This document shows positions 33,351-44,171 of a DNA stretch of 64,000 bases, in pieces. Origin of the DNA: Ceratotherium simum simum (Eukaryota; Chordata; Mammalia; Perissodactyla; Rhinocerotidae); contig NW_004454207.1 in the NCBI RefSeq assembly GCF_000283155.1, positions 13,858,279 through 13,922,278 of the forward strand. The letters run 5' to 3'. Position 1 is the stretch's first letter; every line of letters starts with the position of its first letter. The position numbers were made by a program, and so were the translations under genes. The notes beneath the pieces were generated by a model. It was not told where the DNA came from. It made no database searches and saw nothing but the letters and a program-made list of their open reading frames with translations.

Positions 33351-35150
33351 GAGAAATCAAGAATATAATCTCATTTATAATCACAACAAAAAGAATAAAA
33401 TACCTAGGAATAATTTAACCAAGGAGGTGAAAAATGTGTACACTGAAGATTATAAGACATTATTAAAAGAAATCAAAGAAGACATAATGAAATGGAAAGA
33501 TATTCCATGCTCATGGATTGGAAGAAAAAACGTAGTTAAAATATCCATACTACCTAAAGCAATCTACAGATTCAATGCAATCTCAATCAGAATCCCAATG
33601 GCATTCGTCATGGAAATAGAACAAAGAATCCTAAAATTTATATGGAACAACAAAAGACCCCAAATAGCCAAAGCAATCATGAGAAAAAATAATGAAGTTG
33701 GAGGTATCACACTCCCTGAATTCAAAATATGCTACAAAGCTATAGTAATCAAAACAGCATGGTACTGGCAGAAAAGGAGACACACAGATCAATGGAACAG
33801 AATTGAGAACCCAGAAATAAAGCCATACATCTATAGACAGCTAATCTTTGACAAAGGAGCCAAGAATATACAACGGAGAAAGGAAAGTCTTCAATAAATG
33901 GTGTTGAGAAAGCTGAACAGCCACGTGCAAAAGAATGAAAGTAGACCATCATCTTACACCATACACAAAAATTAACTCCAAATGGATTAAAGACCTCAAT
34001 GTAAGACCTGAAAACTGTAAAACTCCTAGAAGAAAACATAGGCAATACACTCTTTGACATCGGCCTTGGCAGTATCTTTTAGAATACCATGTCTACTCAG
34101 GCAAGGGAAGCAAAAAATAAATAAATAAATAAACAAATGGGACTACACCAGACTAAAAAGCTTCAGCACAGTAAAGGAAACTATCAATAAAATGAAAAGA
34201 TAACCCACCATCTGGGAGAAAATATTTGCAAATCATATATCCGACAAGGGATTAATTTCCAATGTATATAAAGCACACATACAACTCAACAACAACAAAA
34301 TAAACAACTCAATCAAGAAATGGGTAGAGGATATGAACAGACATTTTTCCAAAGAAGATATACAGATGGCCAACTGGCACATGAAAAGATGCTCAGCATC
34401 ACTAATTATTAGGGAAATGCAAATCAAAGCTACAATGAGATATCACCTTATGCCTGTCAGAATGGCTATAATAACAAGACAAAAAATAACAAATGTTGGA
34501 GAGGATGTGGAGAGAAGGGAACTCTCATACACTGCTGGTGGGAGTGCAAACTGGCGCAGCCACTATATAAAACAGTATGGTGATTTCTCAAAAAATTAAA
34601 AATAGAAATACCATATGATGCAGCTATCCCAGTACTGGGTATTTATCAAAAGAACTTGAAATCAACAATTCAAAGAGACTTATACACCCCTATGTTCATT
34701 GCAGCATTATTCACTATAGCCAAGATGTGGAAGCAACCCAAGTGCCCATCAATGGATGAATGGATAAAGAAGATGTTGTACATATATGCCATAAAAAAAA
34801 GACAAAATTGTGCCATTTGCAACAACGTGGATGGACCTTGAGGGTATTATGCTAAGCAAAATAAGCCAGACAGAGAAAGACAAATACTGTATGATTTCAC
34901 TCATATGTGGAAGACAAACAAACAAACAAACACAAAGATAAGAAGAACAGATCAGTGGTTACCAGAGGGGAAGGGGCTAGGGGGAAGATGAAAGGGGTAA
35001 AGGGGCACATGTGTATGGTGACGGATAAAAACTACACTATTGGGGGTGAGCAAGATGCAGTCTACACAGAAACTGAAATACAATAATGTACACCTGAAAT
35101 TACACAACGTTATAAGCCAATGTGACCTCAATAAAATAATTTAAAAAAAA
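33351..35150 (+). mobile_element. L1, sense, 5' truncated (1.8 kb)
   Basis: Begins within ORF2 (about 'caacaaaaagaataaaatac') and runs through the ORF2 stop region and the 3' UTR to an A tail at 35143-35150. The tail is preceded by 'caatgtgacctcaataaaa'. It carries an (aaat)n tract near 34115 and an (aaac)n tract near 34918. The target duplication is not clear. It sits head-to-head with the older antisense L1. Confidence 0.9.
33427..34841 (+). pseudogene. L1 ORF2 C-terminal remnant, frame-broken
   Basis: The frame 33427-33897 encodes the region after the reverse-transcriptase core: [11 protein letters not shown] near residue 24, [12 protein letters not shown], then [20 protein letters not shown] and [11 protein letters not shown]. 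Homology continues in other frames at 34333-34599 ([20 protein letters not shown], then [13 protein letters not shown]) and 34656-34841 (MFIAALFTIAKMWKQPKCPS). The three parts are in different frames and separated by stops. The endonuclease and the catalytic reverse-transcriptase motif are absent, having been lost by 5' truncation. It is a dead retrotransposon gene, not a host gene. Confidence 0.9.
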
Positions 35151-35172
35151 GTTTTGTCTTTTATGCCTAGGG

Positions 35173-35457
35173 TTGTTTTCTTTTTCTTCTTCTTCTTTTT
35201 GTTTTCTTTGGTGAGGAAGACTAGCCCTGCTAACATCCATTGCCAATCCTCCTCTTTTTGCTGAGGAAGATTGGCCCTGGGCTAACATCCGTGCCCATCT
35301 TCCTCTACTTTATACGTGGGACACCTGCCACAGCGTGGCTTGGTAAGCGGTGCGTAGGTCTGCGCCTGGGATCTGAACCTGCTAACCCTGGGCTGCCGAA
35401 GCGGAGTGCACAAACTTAATCACTATGCCACCAGGCCGGACCCCTTGTTTTCTTTTT
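35173..35457 (-). repeat. ERE SINE with 13-base target duplication
   Basis: The SINE is about 35186-35444; ttgttttcttttt flanks it at 35173-35185 and 35445-35457. Two body modules, promoter end 'caggccggacccc'. The target is itself pyrimidine-rich, which suits L1 endonuclease cutting on the other strand. Confidence 0.9.
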
Positions 35458-35499
35458 TAATGTCACTCTGGAACCAAGTTTTGTTGTAGTAGTAGTTGT

Positions 35500-35821
35500 T
35501 GTAGCTGACTTTTTTTTTTTTTTGAGGGAGATTAGCCCTGAGCTAACATCTGTTGCCAATCCTCCTCTTTTTTGCTGAGGAAGATTAGCCCTGAGCTAAC
35601 ATCTGATGCCAATCCTCCTCTTTTTGCTGAGGAAGACTGGCCCTGGGCTAACATCCGTGCCCATCTTCCTCTGCTTTATATGGGACGCCGCCACAGCATG
35701 GCTTGACAAGCTGTGCCTTGGTCTGCGCCCGGGATCCGAACCTGCGAACCCCAGGCCACTGAAGTGGAGCGTGCGAACTTAACTGCTATGCACTGGATTG
35801 GCCCCGTGTAGCTGACTTTTT
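35500..35821 (-). repeat. ERE SINE with three body modules
   Basis: The SINE is 35515-35806; tgtagctgacttttt is exact at 35500-35514 and 35807-35821. It holds three ~52-base modules beginning gagggagattagcccc-like, gaggaagattagccctgagc and gaggaagactggccctgggc. The first two are near-copies of each other. Most EREs here have two. Confidence 0.92.
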
Positions 35822-36365
35822 AATGGGTGAAAAAGCTTGTTCTTATTGAGGATTGAGGGAGTTATTATCAGCTTCTTTCCTAACTGAAAGATAAGATATG
35901 GAGTTAGGTAAATGGAAGTAAAAATACCTGCTGACATTGCTAAAAATGATATATTTATGTGTGTCCTGAGAATGGGAACTTTTGAAGGAAGCAAGCCTGG
36001 AAGAGCCGAAACCCACGTGCATCTCCCAGTTCTGTCACTTTTATAAGAACCTCCTCCTCCTTGTCTTGGGGAGACGTGGCTGAGAGAGTAGGGAGGAAGA
36101 AGCTGAGTAGATTCCTTCCTTTCTCTTTCCCATCGTGGAGTAGAATGAAAATTCTCTTCCCTTTGGAGAAACTTGGGGACTAGGGAATAATATTCCACCC
36201 CCTGCATACATTTCTCTTCATCACTAAAGGGATGAGTCAAACTGAGAAACTTTATCTAACCCTACTTTGTTCATATGAATGAGTTCCTTTTAAAACTCCT
36301 GAACCAAGCAAGGAAGTAACGATTTGCACTGACATTCTAGAGTGCGTTGTAAAGTCAGCTGAACT
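35822..36365. other. No gene or clear repeat
   Basis: About 540 bases; a 153-codon minus-strand frame (35779-36240) starts inside the flank and ends within the ERE, with no domain. Confidence 0.4.
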
Positions 36366-36515
36366 AGGTAAGAATCAGGAGACGGATTCTGGGTCCTGCT
36401 GTCATTGATGATGTGCAGGAATAAGTCACCTTCATTTTCAGGCCTTCAAATTCATCACCTGCAAAATAACAGAGTTTACTCAGTGATCTTTAATGTCCCT
36501 GCCATCTCTGACAAT
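36366..36515 (+). repeat. MIR SINE
   Basis: 'gagacggattctgggtcctg', 'aagtcaccttcattttcagg', 'attcatcacctgcaaaataa' and 'gatctttaatgtccctgcca' follow a sense MIR. Confidence 0.7.
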
Positions 36516-37159
36516 TGTTCATTACGTTACAGTGTTCAGTTGGGTTTCTTAAGAGCAGCATATTCAGAAGTCTTATCTACAGTGGCCAATACAGTGAAGC
36601 CTTACCTAGCATGGATGGTCCATGCAGCATGACTGACACAACTGCTATGATCTTAAATTGATTTTTAATAGCAGCAACGTATATGGAATACAGTCATATA
36701 TTTTTTACATGTAAACACAAAAGCTTACAGAATAGTTCTCACACAATGAAAAAAAATAGGCCTTTTTATTATTTCATAATATCTTATTTAGATTCTAATA
36801 AAATACCAGCCTGATCTTATTGCTGTAAAATAAACAATGATTTTTTTAAAGTATGAAAATGGCTGTAAGACATTGCCTCCCCTATTTGTTTTCATGTGTT
36901 GGAAAGGTGATTCATGAGTTCTGGCTTGTGAGTAAGGCTTTTCTGGTGGGCTCTCTGAGGAGACCTTTGGGACTACAGAGTCTCTTTCCTCTAAGAGAAT
37001 GGCAAGGCAATAGAACTTGATTAGTGGATATAGATTTTTTTCCTTCATTTAATGATTAAGGCAAGTGAGATTGTTGTGCCCATTAAAAGCTCAAGCAGTT
37101 TTTGCCATTTACTCTGTGGAATATTGGACTAAAATGGAAATGAAGTCTTCATTTAGTAT
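36516..37159. other. No gene or clear repeat (0.6 kb)
   Basis: AT-rich, nothing recognised. Confidence 0.4.
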
Positions 37160-37437
37160 TTATTTTATTACTATTATTTTTTTAATTTTTCACGAGGGAA
37201 GATTGGCCCTGAGCTAACATCTATTGCCAATCATCCTCTTTTTGCTTGAGGAAGATTGTCACTGAGGTAACATCTGTGCCAGTCTTCCTCTACTTTATAT
37301 ATGGGACACTGCTGCATTATGGCTGGATTAGTGCTGCATAGGTCCGCGCCAGGGATCCAAATCCACGAACCACAGCCGCCGAAGCAGAGTGCATGAACTT
37401 AACCACTATGCCACCGGGTTGGCCCCTTATTTTATTA
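37160..37437 (-). repeat. ERE SINE, more diverged copy
   Basis: The SINE is about 37171-37426; ttattttatta flanks it at 37160-37170 and 37427-37437. The body is recognisable ('gagctaacatctattgccaa', 'tctactttatatatgggac') but has more changes than the others, so it is likely an older ERE. Confidence 0.88.
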
Positions 37438-37799
37438 TTTTTAAATCTTGGCATTATATTATTTTGATGCCAATTTGTATATACTACCTATAAGACACAA
37501 GGTTTAGAACAGAGACTCGATTCGAATTTTCTTAGTCATTGGGCACTTCTGGCCTCCTGGAAATCTAAATTTATGTCAACAAAAGCAATATGAACTTCTT
37601 CTATTGTAATAATTTCTACAGCTACAGTTGTTTGGGGGAAGACCTAAATTTTTTTTAAATCACTTTTTTTTTCATGTAAGTTTTACTCTAGAGTCTTAAA
37701 ATGAAAAATAAATGGGATCTATTCAGGCTTATGACTTTAGACATTATCCAGAAAGGCCTATTAATTGATCAAGGAAACACCACAGTGTCATATTAAGAG
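37438..37799. other. No gene or clear repeat
   Basis: About 360 AT-rich bases. Confidence 0.4.
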
Positions 37800-38150
37800 A
37801 ATGGCTTTTGGTCTCAGACTGGCCAGCTCTGTCACTAACAAGTTATGTAACTTTGGTTAATTTATTCAAACTCTAAAGCAGTGATGTCAAAATTTAGTGT
37901 GTATCAGAATCCCCTGGAGGGCTTGTTAAAACAGATTGCTGGGCTCTATCCCCAGAGTTTCTGATCCAGTAGGTCTAGGGTGGGGCCCAAAAATCTGCAT
38001 TTCTAACAAGCTCCCAGTTGATGCTGGTGCCGCTGGTCCCAGGACCATTCTTTGCGTCACTACCCTAAATCAGTTTAATAATACCTCCTGGAATAGTTGT
38101 GAGTATTAAATAAGTTGCTCTCTATGAAGCAAATCCGAAGGTGTCTGACA
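37800..38150 (+). repeat. MIR SINE split by MER5A
   Basis: The left part has 'ccagctctgtcactaacaag' and 'tatgtaactttggttaattt'. The right part, after 38070, has 'gtttaataatacctcctgga' and 'gttgtgagtattaaataagt'. The order across the MER5A is the normal MIR order. Confidence 0.72.
37871..38070 (+). mobile_element. MER5A hAT element inside MIR
   Basis: The element is 37879-38062 (184 bp), beginning cagtgatgtcaaaattt and ending gcgtcacta. It contains 'ccagtaggtctagggtgggg' and 'gatgctggtgccgctgg'. The flanks ctctaaag (37871-37878) and ccctaaat (38063-38070) match at 6 of 8, a decayed hAT duplication. Confidence 0.85.
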
Positions 38151-38352
38151 AATAGGAAAATTTTAATCAATATTCATTTCCTTTCTCCTGTCTCCCCTCT
38201 TCCTCCAATAAATACTAAGAAGGTTCTCTGTGGGATATGATGGATGAATAGGACAAGAGCCCTATCTTCATGTATCTTTTAATTAAGAAAAAAAATGAAC
38301 CCATGTGACAATTGAGAAAAATAAGGAGATTGTTAAACAATTAAATACTAAA

Positions 38353-38887
38353 TTACTTGCTATGGTCTCAGTGTGTCCTCCCAAATTCATAGGTGGAAAC
38401 CTAACCCTCAAGGTGGGATTAATGCCCTTATAAAAGAGGCCCCAGAGAGCTCCTCTTTTTTTTTTTTTTGTGAGGAAGATCAGCCCTGAGCTAACATCCA
38501 TGCCAATCCTCTTCTTTTTGCTGAGGAAGACTGGCCCTGAGCTAACATCTGTGCCCATCTTCCTCCACTTTATGTGGGATGCCGCCATAGCATGGCCTGA
38601 CAAGCAGTGCGTTGGTGAGCGCCGGGCATCTGAACCCGGGCTGCCAGCAGTGGAGCACATGCACTTAATCGCTACGCCAAGGGGCGAGCCCCCAGAGAGC
38701 TCCTTTGCTCACTTCCACCATGTGAGGACAGAACCAGAAGTCTGCGATCCAGAAGAGGGGCCTCCCCCTAACATGCTGAAACCTTGATCTCGGGCTCCAG
38801 AACCGTGAGAAATAAATTTCTCTTGTTTATAAGCTACCTAGTCTGCCGTATTTTGTTATAGTAGCCTGAACGGACCAAGACATTACT
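38353..38887 (+). mobile_element. MaLR LTR with perfect 5-base duplication, carrying an ERE
   Basis: The LTR is 38358-38882, opening tgctatggtctcagtgtg and ending 'gaacggaccaagaca', flanked by ttact at 38353-38357 and 38883-38887. Inside are 'ccttataaaagaggccccag', 'ccaccatgtgaggacagaac' and a polyadenylation signal in 'gtgagaaataaatttctct'. TG...CA ends and a 5-base duplication fit the ERVL/MaLR class. The central block 'aggaggtgattaggtcatg' found in the 16649 copy is missing, so this is a shorter variant or has a deletion. Confidence 0.9.
38441..38704 (-). repeat. ERE SINE inside MaLR LTR
   Basis: The SINE is 38455-38690; cccagagagctcct is exact at 38441-38454 and 38691-38704. Two body modules; promoter end 'aaggggcgagcc'. 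It is younger than the LTR it splits. Confidence 0.94.
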
Positions 38888-38919
38888 TTTTATATTTATT
38901 GGTTGGCACTTAAGGATTC

Positions 38920-39990
38920 CAGAAGAGGGAGAGATCACTGGGGGCTGTTACTGGTCAGAGAAGGCCTCACTGAATAGCTGAGATTTAATTAGTTCTGGAG
39001 CAAGGAGTTCTGTATTACCTGCAGGCTGGTAACAGATTCTGAGGAAGCCTGAAAACCAGGTGGAGAGATTTAGACTGGAAGTGGTTAGCATTAGGATGGG
39101 AAAATATTTTAGGGTTTTGAGCAGAGAAATAATATGATGAAAGTGCTTCTTGGGGAAGACAAGCCCAAATGGAGTGTGCAGGTAGTTAAGATGTGAAAAA
39201 TGTGACATCATTCCCTTCTTGTAAAGAGGCTGTTCCAGTAGTGGACGCACCAGCCTGGCAGGCACTGGGAGCTGTTGGAGTGAAGACTAGACTAACCTTA
39301 TAGAAAGGGCTTTTCATGTCTCTTTCTTTTTTTTTCTTTTATTTTTGCCCCAAAGCCCCAGTAGATAGTCGTATGTCATAAATGCACATCCTTCTAGTTG
39401 CTGTATGTGGGACGTGGCCTCAGCATGGCCGGAGAAGCGGTGCATTGGTGTGCGCCTGGGATCCGAACCCAGGCCGCCAGCAGCAGAGCCTGCGCACTTA
39501 ACCGCTAAGCCACGGGGCCGGCCCGTCATGTCTCTTTCTTACATTGCATAGTTGTTTGCATCTGCTTCCCCACCAGAAGGTGGGGCCTAGTCCTTTGAAT
39601 CCCCCAGTACCTTCTATTGTGCCTTTCACAGACAGGTGGGCGTGCAGTAAATGTGGGCTGAATTCAATTATTAAAGGCGATTTGAAAAGTCGTGGTGACG
39701 ACTGGTTATGGGGGAGACAGGAGGAATTGTATTCAAAGGTGTCTCTGTGACAAGGAGAGTGATAGCTCTGATAAGCGGGGTTTCAAGGTTAGTATTAATG
39801 TTAAGTGTAAACAAAGAGGTTTAAATTTGTCCCAACTTGGGGGTATAACTTTACTTATGGATGTGGCATTAATGTAATGTCCAGGCATCCAAATAGAAAT
39901 ATTCAGAGACTACAGCCCATGCAAAGTCTCAGGATGGAGGATGTGAATGTTATTGGGATTTGGAATCAGAGCTTAGGAAGGACTCTCAGT
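38920..39990. repeat. Diverged ancient mammalian repeat, broken by an ERE
   Basis: 'gaaggcctcactgaatagct', 'attttagggttttgagcaga', 'aggaggctgttcc'-like text, and further on 'atgtccaggcatccaaatag' and 'ttattgggatttggaatcag', match successive parts of the unassigned ancient class. The ERE at 39329 and an unassigned part near 39550-39680 lie within it. Low certainty on ends. Confidence 0.4.
39314..39540 (-). repeat. ERE SINE, second body type, 15-base duplication
   Basis: The SINE is 39329-39525; tcatgtctctttctt is exact at 39314-39328 and 39526-39540. In reverse complement it shares the gcaactagaaggatgtgc body with the copies at 20119 and 21308 rather than the gagctaacatc body. Promoter end ggggccggccc. 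Confidence 0.94.
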
Positions 39991-40038
39991 TTTATTTCAA
40001 TCTCTTACCTAATATAGGAACTGCCTCTTTACCCTTAA

Positions 40039-40200
40039 CACTCAAAGTGTGGCTTCCAGACCGTCAGCATTGACACTATGTGGGAGCTTGTTAGAAGTGA
40101 AGAATCTCAGGCCCTGCCCCAGACCCACTGAATTAGAATCTCCATTTTAACAAGAGCCCCAAGGAATTTGTGTGGACGTTAAAGATTAAGAAGCACTGCC
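40039..40200 (+). mobile_element. MER5-type hAT miniature element
   Basis: 'caaagtgtggcttccagacc', 'tgggagcttgttagaagtga', 'cagacccactgaattagaat' and 'aaagattaagaagcactgcc' follow MER5A with a decayed start. Confidence 0.7.
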
Positions 40201-40323
40201 TATCTACCATCCCTGATTTGCACCCACTGTTTTCTTACTTCTAGTGAAGAAGAGCTTATTAGCTCATAAGGTAACCCATTTTCTTTGGATACTTCTAATT
40301 GTAACAGTTTAGACCTAGACATG

Positions 40324-41237
40324 CTCTGGTTCTCAACCTTGGATACACATTGGAAACACCTGGCCAGCTTTCAAAAATACTGATGCCTACATTACACACC
40401 CACTGAAATAACTAAAATCAAAAAGGTGAAAACAATACCAAATGTTGGCAAAGATGTGGAGCAACCAGAACTCTCACAGATCGCTGGTGAGAGTGTAAAA
40501 ATGCTGCAGCCCACTTTGGAAAGCTGTTTGGAAGTTTGTTATAAAGTTAAATAAATACACATTTATCATAGGCCCCAGCAATTCAACACCCAGATATTTA
40601 TCCAAGGAAAATGAAAGTATATGTCCATAAAAAAAGACCAGTCCAAGAATGTTCAGAGCACCCTCATTCATAACCCCAGACTGGAAACAACTCAGATGTC
40701 CATCAGCAGAAGAATGACTTTAAAAAAATCAAGGTATATTCACACAGTGGATTACCACTCAGCAGTAAAAAAGAACAAACTGCTGATATATGCTACATCA
40801 TAGATGGGCCTCGAAAACATAAGTGAGGGAAGCCAAGCATGAAAGGTCTGTAATATATGATTGCATTCATATGAAGTTCTAGAATAGCCAAAATGAATCC
40901 ATGGTACTAAAAATAAAAACGTTGGTTACTATTGGGAGGCAGTGGGTTGAGGATTGATTGTACAGGAACTTGAAGGAACTTTCTGGGGTGCCAGAAATGT
41001 TGTATATTGTGATAAGGAGGTGGGTTGCACGAGTGTATACATTTGCCAAATGATATCAAAGATTTGTACATTTCATGGTAAGTAAATTATAACTTAAGGG
41101 AAAAAAAGAAAGAAAAAATTTCAATGCCTGCATCCCACCTCAGAGATTCTGATTTAACTGGTCTGAGTGCAGCATGGGCATCAGAATTTAAAAATCTTAC
41201 CAGGTGATTCTGATGGGCAGCCGGGTTTGAACCACTG
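40324..41237 (+). mobile_element. MER5-type hAT element split by an L1
   Basis: The left half (40324-40392) has 'ggttctcaaccttggataca'. The right half (41124-41237) has 'agagattctgatttaactgg' and 'tttgaaccactg'. The halves join at the repeated word atgcctacat / atgcctgcat. Confidence 0.85.
40383..41133 (+). mobile_element. L1 3' end inserted in MER5
   Basis: The L1 is about 40393-41123. It covers the ORF2 end ('caaatgttggcaaagatgtg', 'ggatgtccatc'-like, 'attaccactcagcagtaaaa') and an A/G-rich tail (41098-41120). The target word at 40383-40392 and 41124-41133 differs at one base of ten. It is more diverged than the L1s at 33351 and 55484. Confidence 0.82.
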
Positions 41238-41349
41238 GTCTAGGGGCTGTGGAGAGGGCCAACGCATGGCCCTAGGGGTGGGGAAAGAAAGCTGAAGACG
41301 CAAGGGAGATGGGGGACGAGGAGCGGGAGAACCTGAAAAGGGTAACAGC

Positions 41350-41649
41350 AAGAAAACCAAGGGAAATCATAAGGTATTTGTCTTTTTCCATCTGACTTAT
41401 TTCACTTAGTATAATACCCTCAAGGAGGGCGAAATGAGTGAAGGGGCACAGGTGTACAGTGACAGATGCAAACTAGACTTTTGGTGGTGAACACGGTGTA
41501 GTATATACAGAAGTTGAATAATGATGTACACTTGAAATCTATATAATGTTATAAACCAATGTGACCTCAATAAAAAATAATAAATAAATAAACGTGTGAC
41601 ACACACGCACACGCACACACACACACACACAAGGAAGAAAACCAAGGGA
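41350..41649 (+). mobile_element. 5'-inverted (twin-primed) L1 with perfect 15-base duplication
   Basis: aagaaaaccaaggga is exact at 41350-41364 and 41635-41649. Between them, 41365-41421 is the reverse complement of the L1 ORF2 end ('ctgacttatttcacttagta'), and 41422-41590 is the L1 3' UTR in sense ('gtgaaggggcacaggtgta', 'ttataaaccaatgtgacctc'). This head-to-head order inside one duplication is the signature of twin priming. After the A/T tail the insert ends in an AC tract. Confidence 0.93.
41600..41632. repeat. (AC)n microsatellite at L1 tail
   Basis: About sixteen AC units, three of them changed to gc, lie between the L1 tail and the downstream target copy, so they belong to the insertion rather than to the original site. 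Confidence 0.9.
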
Positions 41650-43605
41650 GGAGGAATTTCAAGGGAAGATTCAACAGAGAAAGAAGTGCTCTAGAAGTCA
41701 ATCAGAATGAAAATGAAGCAACACGTCCACTCTCAGAAGGCGACGTGAATAGAAATGTGCGGAGAGAAAACAGATTACAGTGCAAATGAGGAAATTCATA
41801 GTAAGGAAAAGAAAATAGGCACAACATAAAACCGGAGTGACCTTAAACATTGGTGCCTGTAAAAACCAAATCTGACTGACTTTGATCCTCACGTGAGTGA
41901 CAAAAATATTCCTATGTAATTCAAATGTCCTGACGATGTTCACTTGTCTGACTGGGATTCCTAAGGGACAGTTTTGCCCTAGGGCCAACCTCCCTCTTTG
42001 GGTGGTTGCAGGGGAAGTTTTGAATGTTTTGTTTGTTTAACTGCCATTATCCAAGCAATGAATGTCTTTGTTGTAAGGCAGTTTCCAACTGTAAGCTGAT
42101 CCCATAGCAGGGACCCTTGGAAAAGAGTTATTATAAAGATTTTTGGAAGCTTTTATAACTAACTCTCCTATCATTTCTAAATAACATTGTAAATATCGGC
42201 TTCTGTCAACCTTTAACTGCATACTCCTATATCATGTGTCAGAGTTAAGTATTATTTTTCCCATAGCCTTTCGTGAAACGACACAAAAACCTTGTCCTGG
42301 TTCTGTTCTGTGGTGAACAACTCGCAAATCGAAACAGGAACCAGAGAATGGCACAGCACAGGGAAAAATATGCACGACGGGGAGAGATTGGAGCCTGAGG
42401 CTTTTTGCTACACTTGTCTTTTAGCTAGTCCAAAGTCCCTTGAATTAGATGCAGGTGAAGGATCCTGAAAACCTCATGTGGGATTTTGTACAGAGGTCCT
42501 TTGACTCAACCACGAGGGCAATCTCTATGGATACTTCTGGAGAGAAATGTGCCCTGAGAGATTGATTTGCATCCTCCAATAGGAAGAAGGATAAAGCATT
42601 TCATATATTATGAATTAGTGTTTCAAATTCAGTGTTCAGTGTCAGAGAAACAGATATCTTCTCATCAGCATCCTCTCCTGAAGGCATCACAGCAAAAACC
42701 ACAGAAACATTTGGACAGCCTGTGCCCTATCAAATATCCTTACCTGAGCCACATCACTCTTGCTAGGACAGTTAACACAGCAGGCAGTTCAGAGTAATGA
42801 GCTCCATTTGATGTCCCTGAAGTCGATCTCCAGCGTGCTTATTGTATTAGCAAGCTGGTGTGTCCAGAGACAGCAGAACAGAACAACAATAAGCAGACCT
42901 TCCTTAAAGAAATTTGCCTGCTTGACAGTTACAAATTAAGGTATTGCCACTTCTGGCAGAATGATGGGCCTTGAAGCAATATTAGCTTGAAAGCTTTGGC
43001 TTTCAGAAGTTTGTAAAGTGGAGCTCAGTTCTCTGTCAGGAGCGGGATTTTCACACAGGGGGGAGACATTTTGGTGAATAAGATCTCCCTGCCCCAAATC
43101 TGTCCAGCACAGATGGCCTGATTCTCCCCACCCCTGCCGCCACCAGAAGAGGTTGGGAAATTTCCTTTATGGCTGATTTACATCACAATCATAGCCATTC
43201 TGTAAATAACAAAATGCTTAAAATGCAGAAATGTTCGAGGGGGGATCTAATTATGGAAGATTTAGATGTTTTATGTGTGATAAGCAAGTGAGAAAAGAAA
43301 AGACACAGGCTCAAAGCTATAACTATAAAATTTTAGATTTTGCTTTATTATTTTTTTCAAATGTGGAAAGGGAGTTGCAGGTTATTTGGTGCCTAATGAA
43401 GTCTAATATTAGTATGAGAGTAAACTTTGTTGCAAATTCTATTCACGGTTCTTGCTAGTTGGTATACTCTGTTCGTTTTTATGATTCTACTTCTTAAAGG
43501 TAGGAAATAAGTACAATCCTGCTTTTCTGGTATCAAAGCTATGGCAGAGATGGGTACTAGGGAAAAAGGAAAAGGGAGGATGGAAGTTAGGTGACCTTGG
43601 GAAAG
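41650..43605. other. Repeat-poor interval, no gene seen (2 kb)
   Basis: Little recognisable repeat and moderate GC. Frames up to 96 codons have no domain. The end (43540-43605) is purine-rich. Confidence 0.45.
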
Positions 43606-44171
43606 TCACTGTAGGGGAGGAAGAGTATCCCTTTACCCTCTAAGTCCTTCTGCTGGTCTAAGAATTAAATTGACATGAGGCAGAATAACAGGAGAAAATC
43701 AAACAAAGTTTAATAACATGTATACATGGGAGAAACCCAGGAAAACTGAGTAACTCGCCAGAATGGCCAAAGCTGCCACCTTAAATACTATCATCTTCAG
43801 CTAAAGACACAGGAGGATGTTGGGGGTAGTGATTTGGGACTTCAAAGGGGAGGAAGGCAATTCACATTGAGATGGAAATGCAAATGTTTGGTAAACAAAT
43901 GTTTATCATGCCTTGCAAAGACAGTGAGAGATGGAGAGGACTTGGATAAAATGGGCCTTGCTAGGTTCCTCCCTGTCTACCACATCTAGTTTGTATTATA
44001 CTAGAGTTACCTTATGGTATTAGCTCCTTCCTGGAACAGGCCTTCTATCTTAAATTCTTTTAGGCAATTAGGGGGGGAAGGTCAGAATTTCTTCCTGAGT
44101 CTTTTGTTCCTAAAAATAATCAAGCCGAAGTGACACATTTTGGAGTGGCAAATTCTGATCCCCCACATCAT
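43606..44171 (-). mobile_element. ERV1-like LTR, copy A
   Basis: The LTR is 43610-44167 (558 bp) in reverse. It has a promoter-like tatttaaggtggc box, an R region beginning near 'ttactcagttttcctgggtt', a polyadenylation signal in gttattaaactttg, and an end cctcccctaca. It starts tgtgggggatcag. Flanks tcac (43606-43609) and tcat (44168-44171) match at 3 of 4. It is closely related to copy B and has no internal viral sequence beside it. Confidence 0.85.

Noticed and set aside
33427..33897. Reverse-transcriptase-related host gene
   Set aside because: It is the C-terminal ORF2 region of a 5'-truncated L1, followed by frame breaks.
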